From Pollenia angustigena (taxonomy: Eukaryota > Arthropoda > Insecta > Diptera > Polleniidae), in NCBI GenBank assembly GCA_930367215.1, contig OV884056.1, positions 120,836,053 to 120,900,052 of the forward strand: a stretch of 64,000 nucleotides of DNA. Reading direction: 5' to 3'. How positions within the stretch are numbered: the first letter of the stretch is position 1; every line of letters begins with the position of its first letter. The translations under genes and the position numbers were made by a program. The notes below the pieces were generated by a model. It was given only the letters and a program-made list of their open reading frames with translations. It ran no database searches and was not told where the DNA came from. Shown in pieces: positions 45,577-57,080 of the stretch.

Positions 45577-46053
45577 ATTGATATATTTTATGTTTTGTTG
45601 TTATTCACTTTTAAAAAACTGGAGAAAAATCACTTTTACTGTTCGCGCTCGTCGGCACTGGCTGAATGCCTAAAATCGATCAATGCACACCTATAAATAC
45701 TACGTATTTTTGAATATTTTACTGCCAGGTACTTATAAATGGGCGCATATTTTAAGGGCGGCTGGCTATATACCTGATTCAGCACTTGTACGTTTCAAAC
45801 TGTGCAAAACTTTCCAAATAATGACCACCCTTAAATGTGGGTGCAATTTCTGTAAAAAAATCATACAGGTAGCCACCGGAAAAACCCAAATAATAAAAAG
45901 GTCCACTTTCCGTTTAATTGTCCACGTACATTTATTACCGCAATCATAAAAATCAAATAACCTTTTGTTTATTCCTTTTTTTTTTAATTCTCAGAATCAT
46001 GAAAAAGGTGTCAATGTTTTCTCCAAATAATGTTGTGCATATCTCGAGCAAAT

Positions 46054-46568
46054 TTTTGAAATTCATACATTTACTTAATTGTGAATAAATGACAAACGCG
46101 TGCATCGATTTTTATGGTCTTTGTCTCATTTTGCTCGTAGGTTATGTGACTTTGCGAAAAAATAACTAGACTTGAAACTTTTTTCCATTTTGGATTTTTT
46201 ATGTATTTTAAAAAAAAAAAATTTAAATTTTTAGGCAAAAAATAATTTTTTCCCTTCATACATTCATTTTTAACTTCGAAAGTGTTACTTGTATAGGAAA
46301 ACAATATATGAACAGATTAAGGGAATTGTAATTCTTAATTTTTTAAAATTTATTTCAACTAAATTGGGCTAGTGGTTGTCGAGCTATGTCAAACAACAGG
46401 GCCTAAAACGTGATAAATTCCCCTATACGATAGTACTAACTTCAAATCGATACTAACTTCAAATCGCAGGTAAGAAGACAAAACGAATGATGCAGAAATT
46501 CTTCTTTTTGGGTCTAATTTCACATACAGTTCACAGAATTGAGTTGGCAAATCATGTGTTGTACTGTG
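46054..46568 (-). repeat. Right terminal inverted repeat of the 3.6-kb element
   Basis: Inverse of 42949-43473. It ends GTTGTACTGTG at 46568 and is followed by TAA (46569-46571). Confidence 0.82.
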
Positions 46569-46571
46569 TAA

Positions 46572-47250
46572 TGTAAACACCAATGTTCAAGAACTAAAGA
46601 CTGATTTTAATTCTTTTAAAGCAACTGTTACAAACGACATGACGGACATAAAGACCACGATACAACAATTAACGAGCAGCCTGAACACAACACATAATGC
46701 GTTTCGTGAAGAGATGGCTTGTGCATTTACAAAGCTTACTGATGTTATGTCTGGTTTAGCTAATCAGGTCAATGACCTGAAAGAACAAAATAAAGAGAAG
46801 GATGTTCGCCTACAACACATGGAGAACAAAATAAATGCTTTAGAGCAAAAAATGCTCAACAAGAACGTAGAGAGAAAAAGTACAAAACCAACAACTAACA
46901 CCAGTTGAAGTAATCAAAACGATCGCCGCATCTGTTAATGTAGAGATTCTAGACACTGATATTAGCAAAGCATATAAAATAAATAAACAAAACAAAATAA
47001 TTGTTGAGTTTTGCTCACTAAATAAAAAAAAGAGATCATGTCAAACATCACTCGTCATAGGATAAAAGGAGAAATATTTAACGAAGATACTGCAACTAAC
47101 ACACAAACTACTAAATCCAACAATGAGGATAGAGTCTTTATAAATGATCAATTATCAGCTCATAATCGTAAACTCAAAGCAAAGACAAAAGCCAAGGAAT
47201 TGGGATTGAAGTTTGCGTGGTATAAAAATGGGCAGGTGTTAGCTAAATAA
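46572..47250 (+). pseudogene. CR1-like LINE ORF1, coiled coil and C-terminal domain
   Basis: Continuation of the ORF1 cut at 42945. A heptad-rich coiled coil runs from NVNTNVQELKTDFNSF through MTDIKTTIQQLTSSL to KINALEQKMLNKN (46575-46880). After a frameshift near 46908 come ILDTDISKAYKINKQNKIIVEF and then, from 47038, RVFINDQLSAHNRKLKAKTKAKELGLKFAWYKNGQVLAK. The last is the typical C-terminal domain of PHD/coiled-coil ORF1 proteins in CR1-like elements. The role is RNA binding and chaperone. At least one frameshift makes it a pseudogene. Confidence 0.72.
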
Positions 47251-47620
47251 AGTGAAACCTCGAATACTATCTTAATCTTAAACTCATGTGATATTAATCT
47301 TATTATGTAAACAAACACTTTTTTCTTTTTTCCTTTTAGTTATTATTTTTTTCTCAATCTAAACATGTATAATATAATATTTTGAAACAGTTGACACTGT
47401 TAGTCACATAAATACTGATCTCCTAAGTTATCCCATTTCCATCCTTTTTTTTAAATATTCGTTCCCTTCGAAAAAATGTTAACTCCTTTATGGCTACAAT
47501 ACATGGGGTATTACATTTAATTAAAATAATTGTTCTTGTTGAAACAAATATAGAAGACAATGAAACTCCCTTTTACATGGAAAATGTTGTCAAATTTATG
47601 AAAATTTTAAAATAAGTGTT
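47251..47620 (+). pseudogene. CR1-like LINE ORF2 endonuclease remnant
   Basis: Near 47500-47560 the plus strand reads HGVLHLIKIIVLVETNIEDNETPFY, which resembles the start of a CR1-type endonuclease (IVLVETNI.D.E). No longer frame is preserved; the sequence before it (47251-47480) is AT-rich. It continues the ORF1 upstream. RT is absent, so the element is 3'-deleted or rearranged. Confidence 0.45.
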
Positions 47621-48218
47621 CAAAAAAAGAAAAACATAATACCAAATCCGTGGATGAATGAATATTTAATAAAAAAACTGTGAAACTCGGGATTAACTTT
47701 TACAAAATGGGCAACGAATAGAAACAATAAATATTATAAAAATGAAAATGGTTCTTTAAGGTATCAGATGCAACTTTTGTTCCGTTATTTACAAAATTAC
47801 CGTTAAACCGATAAATTTCCAGAATTCGACCAAATGTTGTTTGGCAACTTTGTACAAAATCGTATGGCGAGTAGTTTTGTGGAACATATAATTTCAAAAT
47901 ATTTGCAAAACAGGGTGTTTTGATGCATTTTTCCCAAAAAAAATGAATTTTACGCCATCTAGCGGCAATAATTTTTACTAATTATATTCTACATTTAGAA
48001 AGGTAATTTAAATACCTTTCCAACAAAAAACTTGAAAATCGGATAAAAATAACCGAATGAGAATGAAAAGATCTATAAGAAAATGAAATAGCATCAAATT
48101 TATATTAAAATATGTATGTATGCAACTTTTATTAAATCGATCATTAAAGTTTACATTTTTAGTTTTGCGAAAAAAATTTTAGTTATTTTACTATAAATGT
48201 ATTTAACAGAAATCTTTA
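47621..48218. other. AT-rich stretch, nothing recognised
   Basis: No gene or repeat end could be supported here. Confidence 0.35.
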
Positions 48219-49525
48219 TCTATCTATATATATAAAAAGAAGTGTACATTTTGATTGTCACTCCATAACTCGAGAACGGCTCGACCGATTGCCATAAAAT
48301 TTTTAGGGAAGGTACAGGGAGAAGTGATGATGGTTAGTTGATTTTGAAATCCAAAATCGGGGCAGGGGAATTGGTACCCCCCATAGGATGCCAATATTTA
48401 ATATCGCATATCTTAAGACCCGCTGCACGCATTTTGTTGAACTTTTGGTAGTAGGATCTTCTAAGCCCCAAAATTTAAATAAAACAGTAGCGGGGGAAGT
48501 GGTTCCCCCCATAGGACGCCAATGTTTAATATAGCATATCTTAAGAACTGTTACAGTGAGAATGTTCAAACTTTGTAGAAGTCACTCTTATGGTATACTA
48601 CTCTATTGAGAATAAAAATAAAGCGGTAGGCGCAGGGGGGAAATACCTCCCATAGGATGCATATATTAAATATAGCTCAACTGAAGAACTATTTAAGGGA
48701 CAGCCTTCAAACGTGGTTAAAGCTACTATTATGGTAAAATGAAAATTTCAATATAAAAATGGGCGGGGTTGACAGGGGAGGAGCAGTACCCCTCATAGAT
48801 AGAAATATAATTAAGAGCCGCTGCATGCATTTTGTTGAACTTTTGATAGTAGGATCTTCAGAGCCCCAAAACTGAAATAAAATAGTAGCGGGGGAAGTGT
48901 TACCCCCAAAAGGACACCAATGTTTAATATCGCATATCTTAAGAACTGTTATAGTGAGAATGTTCAAACTTTGTAGAAGTCACTCTTATGGTATACTACA
49001 CTATTGAAAATAAAAATAAAGCGGGTAGGCGCAGGGGGGGAAATACCTCCCATAGGATGCATATATTAAATATCACTCAACTGAAGAACTATTAAAGGGA
49101 GAGTCTTCAAACGTGGTTAAAGCTACTATTATGGTTAACTTTAAATTTCAATATAAAAATGGGCGGGGTTGACAGAGAAGGAGCAGTACCCCTCATAGAT
49201 AGAAATATAATTAAGAGCCACTGCACGGATTTTGTTGAACTTTTGATAGTAGGATCTTCAGAGCCCCAAAGCTGAAATAAAATAGCAGCGGGGGAAGTGT
49301 TACCCCCCAGGGACACCAATGTTTAATATCGCATATCTTAAGAACTGTTAAGTGAGAATGTTCAAACTTTGTAAAAGTCACTCTTATGGTATGCTACACT
49401 TTTGAAAATAAAAATAAAGCCGGTAGGCGCAGGGGGAAATACCTCCCATAGGATGCATATATTAAGTATCTCTCAACTGAAGAAGTGGTTAAAGCAGTGT
49501 AGCGAAGCGCACGGGTTAAGCTAGT
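48219..49525 (+). mobile_element. Non-autonomous Helitron/Helentron-like element with internal tandem repeats
   Basis: Starts TCTATCTATATATATAAAA (48219), followed by the widespread arthropod motif CTCGAGAACGGCTCGACCGATT. It ends GCGAAGCGCACGGGTTAAG-CTAGT (49525), the typical 3' terminus of Helitron-like elements. No terminal inverted repeats. Inside, a roughly 0.39-0.40-kb segment recurs (anchor TCAAACTTTGTA at 48565, 48964 and 49352) with G runs such as GCAGGGGGG. No Rep/helicase is encoded, so it depends on a partner element. Confidence 0.7.
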
Positions 49526-49747
49526 TATTTATACTTTTAAAAACATCTAGTTATTTTATTTTTTAAATTTTTAGAGATCTACATAATAGTGCAAATTCTT
49601 TAGCTTTTCTTTGAGTTGGGGCTCTAAATCCAAATTTGTTGTTTGCCAAGTTTTTCACCGTGATATTTATAATTAAAACCTCTCAACATGTTTATTTGCT
49701 TTTTAAGAATTTTTATCCGATTACTCTGTAAATCGACATCAGATAGT
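49526..49747. other. Short AT-rich spacer
   Basis: Between the Helitron-like 3' end and the 3' end of the orphan ORF. Nothing recognised. Confidence 0.35.
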
Positions 49748-49753
49748 TTATTT
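49748..49753 (-). terminator. Poly(A) signal AATAAA after the orphan ORF
   Basis: AATAAA on the minus strand, about 58 nt past the stop codon of the ORF ending at 49811. Position is reasonable for a 3' end, but AT-rich DNA makes chance matches common. Confidence 0.4.
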
Positions 49754-49810
49754 CATAAATTAAATAATTCCATAGGCTCATTCACATAAAGCAAATTTAG
49801 AAATAGGACT

Positions 49811-50510
49811 TTACTCTCCGTACGTCGTTTTTTTACTTGTTTTTTGCTCCATCTCTTCCAATCTCTTTATTCGTTCCTTAGCATTCCATTTTTTATTTTC
49901 CTGAAAAACCTTTTTCATTATTTTCACACCATTTTCCATATCTTGCTTCGTTGGATAGAACTGCAAAATATCGAAAAGGAAGTGAATGCATTTGTTTGGC
50001 CGGGCCTTTATTTGCTGAGACATGGTGTATATTTCTTTATGAGGTTCCATATCCTCGTTCCTCTTCGCCATCGCAAACACTCTCTCCACATTGATATTAC
50101 TGTGGAATGAGTATACATCATCCAAAGGTCTATCGATATATCTTTTTAACATTGAATCTTTCGCTAAAACCGTTTCGAAAATGTTAACATCTTTTTCAAA
50201 TTTGCAGTAAGCAAATTAAGCTTGTCTGTGTTAAAAGCAAATTGAAATTTGTGGGGAATTGAATTTAAGAACGATCTTTTATTTATTTCTTCGAACTCTT
50301 AATATTCAAATATTTGATACAGCACGTCCTTGAAAGTAAGATGATCACAAGCAATAATTGATTTACAACTGCTAATATGTTTTAGTGGTTCAATACAAGC
50401 TGCTACAGAAAATTTGATATAGAAAATTTGTGTCTGAAATATAATCATGAATCATTTTCGCATCCGTGTGCGCTTCAGGATATTTTTGCACGAACTGAAA
50501 TAGCAAATCG
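49811..50510 (-). pseudogene. Orphan coding fragment, unknown protein (possibly host-derived)
   Basis: A 113-codon open frame from ATG 50152 begins MLKRYIDRPLDDVYSFHSN and includes VERVFAMAKRNEDMEPHK, KCIHFLFDILQFYP and KERIKRLEEMEQK, with a basic, helical C-terminus. The frame is open further upstream (CKFEKDVNIFETVLAKDS), so the ATG is probably not the true start. A second coding-looking piece lies upstream near 50510-50390: after a TATTTCAG acceptor-like site, FVQKYPEAHTDAKMIHDYISD. Between them are stops. Codon-like composition, a downstream AATAAA and the acceptor-like site suggest the last exons of a host gene or a decayed copy. I do not recognise the family and it has no transposon hallmarks. 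Confidence 0.45.
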
Positions 50511-51298
50511 GTTTCTTTGTGAATTTGACTTATTGTTAGTTAAAATTTTTTAAAATTGTATTTCTTTATGTAAGATCAAATCTGTCAAAAATTTTAAAAG
50601 TTACATGCATTTAAACAAACACTTTTTAACATGGTCAAATTTACAAATTAGGTAAGGTCACTTTCCTTGTAAATTACATGAAAACCCAACCCAATAGAAT
50701 TCAATTCTTATGGCGGCATTGCATTCAGGAGGTCATAATACATAAGGATTGGTGGGTCTGGTTTCTGGGTCAGAACCTTTTTATATTTTTGTGAGGCTGT
50801 GTAATTAATAAACACGCAAAGGTGACGGCTAAAATATCTACTGCCGCTTTATCACAATAGTAAATGAAATATAAGTATATTTACTTATCACATGGAAAGA
50901 AATTTTGTTTCCCAAAGTGAAAACAGTGTCTATGTTCTTAATAACTAATGTTAAACTAATTTTAGTAGCATAAATTTACGTTTTTTTTTAAATTCACCCT
51001 GTTTTTTAAATCAATTAATAAAATTTGTCGAAAATAGGCTGTACTGTTTGTACTACGGCACAAATTCGGCTGAATATTATGCCTTGGGAGACAACAGAGT
51101 TGTTGATGACTAAAATATCTAAAATACATTGGCATTTTAACTCATTATTTTAACACGGTGATGTCATTGGAGGCAAGTACTTACCACCCTCGCTTACAAA
51201 TAGGGAGTTAAATAAGTCATTACCACATTCGCTTACAAATAGGGAATTAAATAACTTATTACTCCGATGTCACCAAAATAACAGCTAACATGCAATGA
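50511..51298. other. AT-rich stretch with a short internal direct repeat
   Basis: No gene found. At 51190-51260, (C/T)GCTTACAAATAGGGA(G/A)TTAAATAA is present twice about 48 bp apart, inside a locally palindromic block starting GGTGATGTCATTGG and ending CCGATGTCACC. This may be a small decayed MITE. Confidence 0.35.
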
Positions 51299-51497
51299 CT
51301 TTAAAAAAATTTTTTTTTTATTATTTTTTTTTAAATTATTTTTTTTTCTATTTTTCTTATTTTATTTTTTTTTTCTATTTTTTCTTATTTTATTTTACTT
51401 TGTTTTATTTTTTATTTTTTTTCTGTCTCTGGTGGGATTCGATCGCTAAACCTCGGTGCTGATAGACTAGCTCACTACCATCTAGTCTACCGGGGCA
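51299..51497 (-). mobile_element. Possible tRNA-derived SINE with A-rich tail
   Basis: The minus strand begins CTGCCCCGGTAGACTAGATGG, with an A-box-like TAGACTAGATGG and, about 40 nt on, a B-box-like GATCGAATCCC. A run of about 120 nt of A-rich sequence (AAAATAAAATAAG words) follows. The stems of a normal tRNA do not pair well, so this is not a working tRNA gene. No target duplication was identified. Layout suits a short tRNA-headed SINE. Confidence 0.4.
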
Positions 51498-52299
51498 GTA
51501 TAGTTTTTAGATAAACAAACTTTCTTTTTTTCTCAATTAAGAGCGTAAATATGAGATTAAATTGTCCATAATAACAATAAAAACGTTGATTGAAAGTGGA
51601 TTGAAAGTTTTTGTTTCATTACTATAATGACATTTTTATTGTCATAATGAATATTTAAATTTATGAAGGCAATTATTGAAATATGTTGCTTTTATAAAAA
51701 AAAATGTTTAATTCATAAAATTAATGGCATAGATCTAACATTAGATGTATGCAATTATTAAATCTTACATTTTTTAATTAACAATTAAACGTTTTTTTTA
51801 ATGAAACTATAATTTTGTATTAATTTATGAATATAGTTATGTTTGTATATTGTTTTTTTATGTTCCCAATTAAAATTTTTTGTTTAACTTGGACAAACTT
51901 AAGTTTTCATATATCCAATGAAAATTTTTAACGTAATTACGAAATCCAATGAATCGATTTTAACGAAAATACTTCATTATAACTATGAAATTCCATTTAG
52001 ACAATGAAAATTTTCATTTACCCAAGGAAAATTTTTTTATGAAAATGATTCATTAAATATGTGAAGCATTTTTCTTTCAGTGTAATAAAAAAAAAAACAA
52101 ATTGTAAGAAAAAATATTTAAAACCAATTTGTATTCGATTTGAAAAAAATTAAACCGTAGATGCATTTTATTATGAATGAATTATAAATTTCGTAAATCA
52201 ACTCATACACAAGTACTTAGGTATCAGATTATATGTCAGCCATTACTAAACTACTTCTATGTAATGCAGATGGTATGAAGTAGTCATTAAAAAGTAAGT
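51498..52299. other. AT-rich stretch, nothing firm
   Basis: Repeated GAAAATTTTCATTTA-type words at 51900-52060 could be a degraded MITE. No gene. Confidence 0.3.
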
Positions 52300-52307
52300 G
52301 GTTCAGT

Positions 52308-54224
52308 CAGGCGCGGATTCAGGGGGGGGTGAAATAAGGAAATTTCCCCCCCGTAAATTATAAAAATATGTTTTGTTTATTTCGATAATACAAGAATACC
52401 CATTAATATTATCTTTTTTTAATGTACAAAATTTTTGGAAATCCCAGCAAGGTTTTTTTTTTTGTTTTTTTATTGAATCTCTAACGAAATTTTCAATAAG
52501 TATTTTTTTGTTTTTTTATTGAATCTCTAACCAAATTTTTAATAAGATCCAAATCTTCATCCTTATAGTTATTTATTAGATATTTTGAATGAAACATCTA
52601 GTTTAATGTATTCAAATACTTATTATTCTACATTCAATCCGAGCAGGCGCCATCTATGTATAACCAAAGAGTAAACGTTTGACTTGAAAATGCGTGCGGT
52701 TGAATTATTAAAAAGCCTTAGTATTTGCAAAATTTATGTATATATGTGTTATATGAAAAAAATCCTATTCGATAATTTTTGACGAACCCACGGATTTATC
52801 CGGGAAAAGCCAGATTTCCTTATCTTTTAAATATTTCAACATACAACAAAAAGTTGTTAGGCAAGAATTGTTTTGGCTTTGTTGTAAAAGCATTTAAAGA
52901 GCCTTCACAGGATATTAATAATGACACTGATGTGTTAATTGATGCGATGGCACTATCATCAACAGTTCTTAAAACTTTGACAAATTTTAGTCTTGACCTA
53001 AAAAATTGTATAGGAGTTGGAACTGATGGGTGTCGTTTGATGTCAGCAGAAAATGAAGCTGTTAAAAAATTCTGGAAACCGCGACAAATGCGAAACAAAA
53101 GCCTTGCTATTTCCCGTAAATCAGGCAAAACACGTTTTTAGTAAAGTATTTGGGAGCCAAACTCTCTACATTATGCGAGACAAGATGGGTGGACCGTCAC
53201 GACTTAGCTTTACACTTTGCAACAAGTGTAAATCATAAAGTAGAAGCTTTGGAAAAAATATCTGAGTGGAAAGGTAGAGATACTTCATCAAGAGCCTTAT
53301 ATTAAGGAACTCACTTAGAACTTTTGAATTTATTTGCGGAATAAACATATTAAGTGTGATACTTATTGTAACACAGCCGCTTAGTATCATTTTACAAAAG
53401 CACGATATAGATCTTCAAAAAGGATCAAGTCTTATCAAAACTTTAATCATGTGCCTTGAAGAAAAAAGAAATAAAGCCGAAGAACAATTTAAAGTGATTT
53501 TTAAAAATGTTAAAGTTATTTGCGTTCAAATCGAGGTTCCAATCTAAAAAACTAAATTTGAACGAAATAATCACATCCAAAATGTTGAAGATTTCTACCG
53601 AGCTGTATGTTTCATTCTCTTATTGAATTTATTTTAGAAGATCTCAAAACACCTTTCCAATAGATATCTTTAATGTATTGAACATACCAAAACTTCTACT
53701 CAAAGTGTAATCAAGTCATATACAGATATAAAACTTTTAAAACCACGAGATAAACACCTACTAACATCTAAACTTGAGCCTGAACTGTAGCATTGGCAAC
53801 AAACATGGAAATTATCTGAAAATCTATCAGATAACGTTGTAGATGCTTTAATAAACTGTGATTAAGATATCTACCTAAATCTAAGAAAAATATTTCAAAT
53901 TTTCGTTTCAATGCTCGTAAGTAATGCTACGAGCGAGAGGTCATTTCCTACTCTTCGTCAAATAAAAACATGGCTCAGATCAACAATGACAAACTGAACA
54001 TAGACTGTACTATCTAAATTTGCTTCACAAGGAAATCATAAATTGCTTATTTAAAAAGATAAGTTTATTTTAATTTATATTGAATATTTGATTTAACCTT
54101 ATGGTTGAGTTTTTTTAATATAATATACACAAATTGCTTTTAATAAACTTTTAAAAAAAATTTTTTTTTGTATCTATAAAAATTTCCCCCCCCCCCCCTA
54201 AGGCTCAAGCTGGATCCGCGCCTG
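52308..54224 (+). mobile_element. hAT DNA transposon with perfect 8-bp target duplication (inactive)
   Basis: A 1917-bp element. Left end CAGGCGCGGATTCAG and right end, inverted, CAGGCGCGGATCCAG, each followed by a G run. GGTTCAGT is duplicated exactly (52300-52307 and 54225-54232). It carries a broken transposase on the plus strand. Terminal structure and 8-bp duplication are diagnostic of hAT. Confidence 0.88.
52740..54000 (+). pseudogene. hAT transposase, multiply frameshifted
   Basis: Catalyses excision and insertion in the intact family. From about 52790: NFCFGFVVKAFKEPSQ-like sequence, VLKTLTNFSLDLKNCIGVGTDGC (the 'GxGTDG' block containing a catalytic Asp), then after a frameshift AKYLGAKLSTLCETRWVDRH-like sequence near 53150-53210. 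Further on come VTQPLSIILQKHDIDLQKG (53370), RNKAEEQFKVIF and, near the end (53910-53995), SNATSERSFPTLRQIKTWLRSTM. The last is the C-terminal hAT dimerisation block with the conserved ERSFSTLRRIKTWLRS pattern. More than five stops or shifts disrupt it. The N-terminal zinc finger is not visible, so the copy is also shortened. Confidence 0.8.
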
Positions 54225-54232
54225 GGTTCAGT

Positions 54233-54283
54233 AATGGCAAGTCATTACCAATTTTTTGCTGGGAGGGTACTTGACTCTACCCC
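54233..54283. other. 51-bp spacer between hAT duplication and LTR
   Basis: Remnant of the pre-insertion sequence: continues the host side of the hAT target, then stops at the TG of the LTR. Confidence 0.6.
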
Positions 54284-57075
54284 TGTAATGTACAAAATTT
54301 TATCTACCAGTTATTCAGGGCCGATTGCTAAAAGTTAACGAACGTTTCTGAGGAAAAATGGTTATAGGGAATTTTAGTTCTCTTCTGGTTTTTATTAAAT
54401 CGATAATAACTTTTGTAAATTTTATGTTTTATTTTATTAAAATAGAAAAAGAAAAGGGAAAATTAAAACGGTTAACCTACAGTGTGTTGTAAGGTGAGGA
54501 TGTGTTTAATAAGCATATGCCACTACTGTATTTTAATGCATATCGCCGCAAGATATCGCACTTTAACAAAGACAGAAATGTCCAAATTCTCGATAATTTA
54601 TCGACGATAAATCTCTTGTGTTGCCTTCTTTAAGAATGACATGCCCTTAAGAGATTCTTTCTTAACCAGCATCCGTCGAGTTAACTTCTTATCAAGAATT
54701 ATCTTTAATTATACCAAGTTACAGGCAATTAACATCATTAACATCATAATAAATAGTAAAAATTTTTTTTAATAATAATTATAATCAAAAAATATTGGGA
54801 TCATAATTGTCCGTATTAATACCAATATTCGTTGAATCTATTTAAAAAGTAGAGAACAAAGGTAATTTGTATTTTGTACAACAACTTGGATTTTCAAGAA
54901 CTTAATGCATCTTTTTTTTTCCTTTTTTTTAATATATATATGAAAAAAAAAAATAGTTACAGCCTAAAGTAATTGTGTGCAATGCCTATGTCGGCTTATT
55001 TAATAAGCTACTACTGTGGGGTTCTCTTATGAGTTCTTTTCTTCAAATTAACTAAAAAACAAACAAAAAAAAAATCGACAAAAGTCACCTTTGACAACGA
55101 AAGCACTCAGAGGCAGTCGCCAACCTCTTAACGGATCAACTAGTTTAAGAAAAGAAATACGAAAGAACAAACGAAAATTAAAGCACACGTGTAGTAACCT
55201 CCAAAGTCGATTTGTTAAAGAAGTAAAAAAATTAAACTATAGCACAGAAAATTCTTTTTTTTGCAAATCCTAGAGACAAAACCATTTTTAAAAAGAAAAA
55301 AAAAAGGGACAACTTTGGGCGAGAAGGCAGGAAAAGCTCTAGTCCTCCCCAGGGTGGAAAGTGCCCAAAATTCTCCAAGAATTCCCAGACACCACACGAA
55401 TTTTCGGTAACTTGTCTATATTTCAATATTTTCCAGCAAAAGGAACAAGACAAATTAACATGCTACAAACAACCAAACGTATTGTGTAAGTTGGTGAATA
55501 CAATTTACATACATATAAAACAGAAAGGAAAAAAACCAAACCGAAGATATGACACCTCGGATCTGAACACAATTCCTACCTAGTTTTACAATTTTTAAAA
55601 GCTGCCTTTTTGAATATTTCCAAAACAGAAAATTGATTATTTTTAAATCCTTCTAAAATATTGAAATATATGACTATTATATTATATGCATTTAAAATAT
55701 TTAACTAATAATTAAATTTTTTTAAGGTAGTTAAGAATTTATTAATCAACTAAGGGGACACCCTTAATATACCTACAATATTGCAAAACAAAGATACAAT
55801 TCTTTAATAACCTCCAACAGCAGAATTCCATAGCAGCAGTTTGGCGAGGCCTCATCATTCCGCAGCACCGAATAATGCTTATTTAAATTTCGTTGGGTGA
55901 GTCAAACTTATATATATCCATATATTTTCTTTTTGTTTTGCAATACATATTTAAAGAGAGTGATAAATAAGAGTCCAAAACTCCCTTTAAATTCTGTTTC
56001 CAACATAAGTTTATTTATACCAACCCGGTATTAAAAGGGACGACTGTCTCCCAACAAAAGAAATAAATAACAAGAAACAGAAAAACAAAGAAAAAAAAAA
56101 AAAACAACAAAACAAAGAAGAAATAAAATTTTGTTTCTTTGGATTATGTAGTATTTCTTCTTCTTTATTTTTGTAAAGACAAATTTCAAACATATTTATT
56201 ATTTGCATTTTGTTGAATTGTTTCTTCTCATTGGATTGCGGTTGGAAATAACTTTAAAGAGAGTGTTGGAAATTAATTAAAACTCAATAACATGTAACTT
56301 GTATCTGAGGGTATTTAGAACCTTCCAGTATTATATGTATACTCTATAACCCGTCATATGAGTGCGAAGTATAGACTTAGTTGCTAATATTATTTTATAG
56401 ATTGTTTTTTTTATTACTATAATTGTCGTAGAGATATGATTGGGTTTTGTTAAAACCTATTAAGGTTAGCAACAGTTAAATTATTTCTACCACTAGCCCT
56501 AAGTTACGCCATAGAAAAAAAAAATGAATTCTGTAAAAGTTTGTTGCTCTTGAATAAAGTAATTTTTGAAATGGAGAACTAATTTCTTATTAAATCGTGT
56601 GATGTGACCAGATAGGTGAAGGTAGAAGTGTTAGGGATCTTAGCGTAAAATGTTAAACGCCCTAAGATCACAGGTAGGGAGGGTTGTGAGGCGTTATCCC
56701 TAAAATCATCTGGGGAGTTGGAAGTGGTGTTTATGGTTGATTCTTTAGTTTCAGTGTATTCAGTTGATTAAAAATAAGGGTTGTAGTATGATCTGCACCT
56801 CGTTGCAGGAACAGCATGATAATACAAATCAACTGCCCAAACCAAATATTGTAATAGTTAGATTTTTGGGAGTCTACAATAATTATTTGTGTTGTGACAT
56901 TTCTTCTGGGGGAGGAGATTTGAGTAGACAAGAACCACCCCACCCGGCTGACCGCTAGCTTATTCAATGGCTCCCGTTCGTCTCTTCTATCTCTGATTTT
57001 AATCATCATCCGCCAGAGGGCAAACGTTTTTTTTTTTCACTTTAAGTATCACCATGAAGTGTTGTATTCATTACA
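54284..57075 (+). repeat. 5' LTR (about 2.8 kb)
   Basis: Begins TGTAATG and ends CATTACA, a perfect 7-bp inverted pair with canonical TG...CA ends. Five bases (TAAAT) separate it from the primer site. Its first 1 kb is repeated at 62993-64000. It is AT-rich and contains no convincing ORF. At 2792 bp it is very long for an insect Gypsy element. A nested insertion inside it cannot be ruled out, since only its first kilobase can be checked against the 3' copy. Confidence 0.83.
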
Positions 57076-57080
57076 TAAAT

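Larger units (their letters stand above)
42949..46568 (-). mobile_element. DNA transposon with about 525-bp TIRs and a one-intron transposase, superfamily not assigned
   Basis: The left TIR starts CACAGTACAACA (42949) and runs to about 43473. The right TIR (about 46054-46568) is its near-identical inverse, with small indels just inside the tips. The element is 3620 bp, is flanked by TAA, and splits a LINE ORF1. A single gene on the minus strand occupies 43625-45576. This is a structurally complete cut-and-paste transposon with only a frameshift and one stop seen in its gene. The sequence 'accacccttaaa' occurs near the inner edges of both sides. I cannot match the transposase to a superfamily from memory. 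Confidence 0.8.

Noticed and set aside
42946..46571. Assigning the 3.6-kb element to PIF/Harbinger because of the TAA flanks
   Set aside because: The protein lacks Harbinger nuclease motifs and no Myb-like partner gene is present; a 3-bp TAA duplication alone is not enough.
51430..51500. Functional tRNA gene
   Set aside because: Box-like motifs are present but the acceptor and T stems do not pair, and an A-rich tail follows; a SINE head is more likely.
55091..55273. 60-codon open frame inside the 5' LTR
   Set aside because: No recognisable motif, ends in a T/A run that varies in length between the two LTRs, and basic composition is typical of A-rich DNA.
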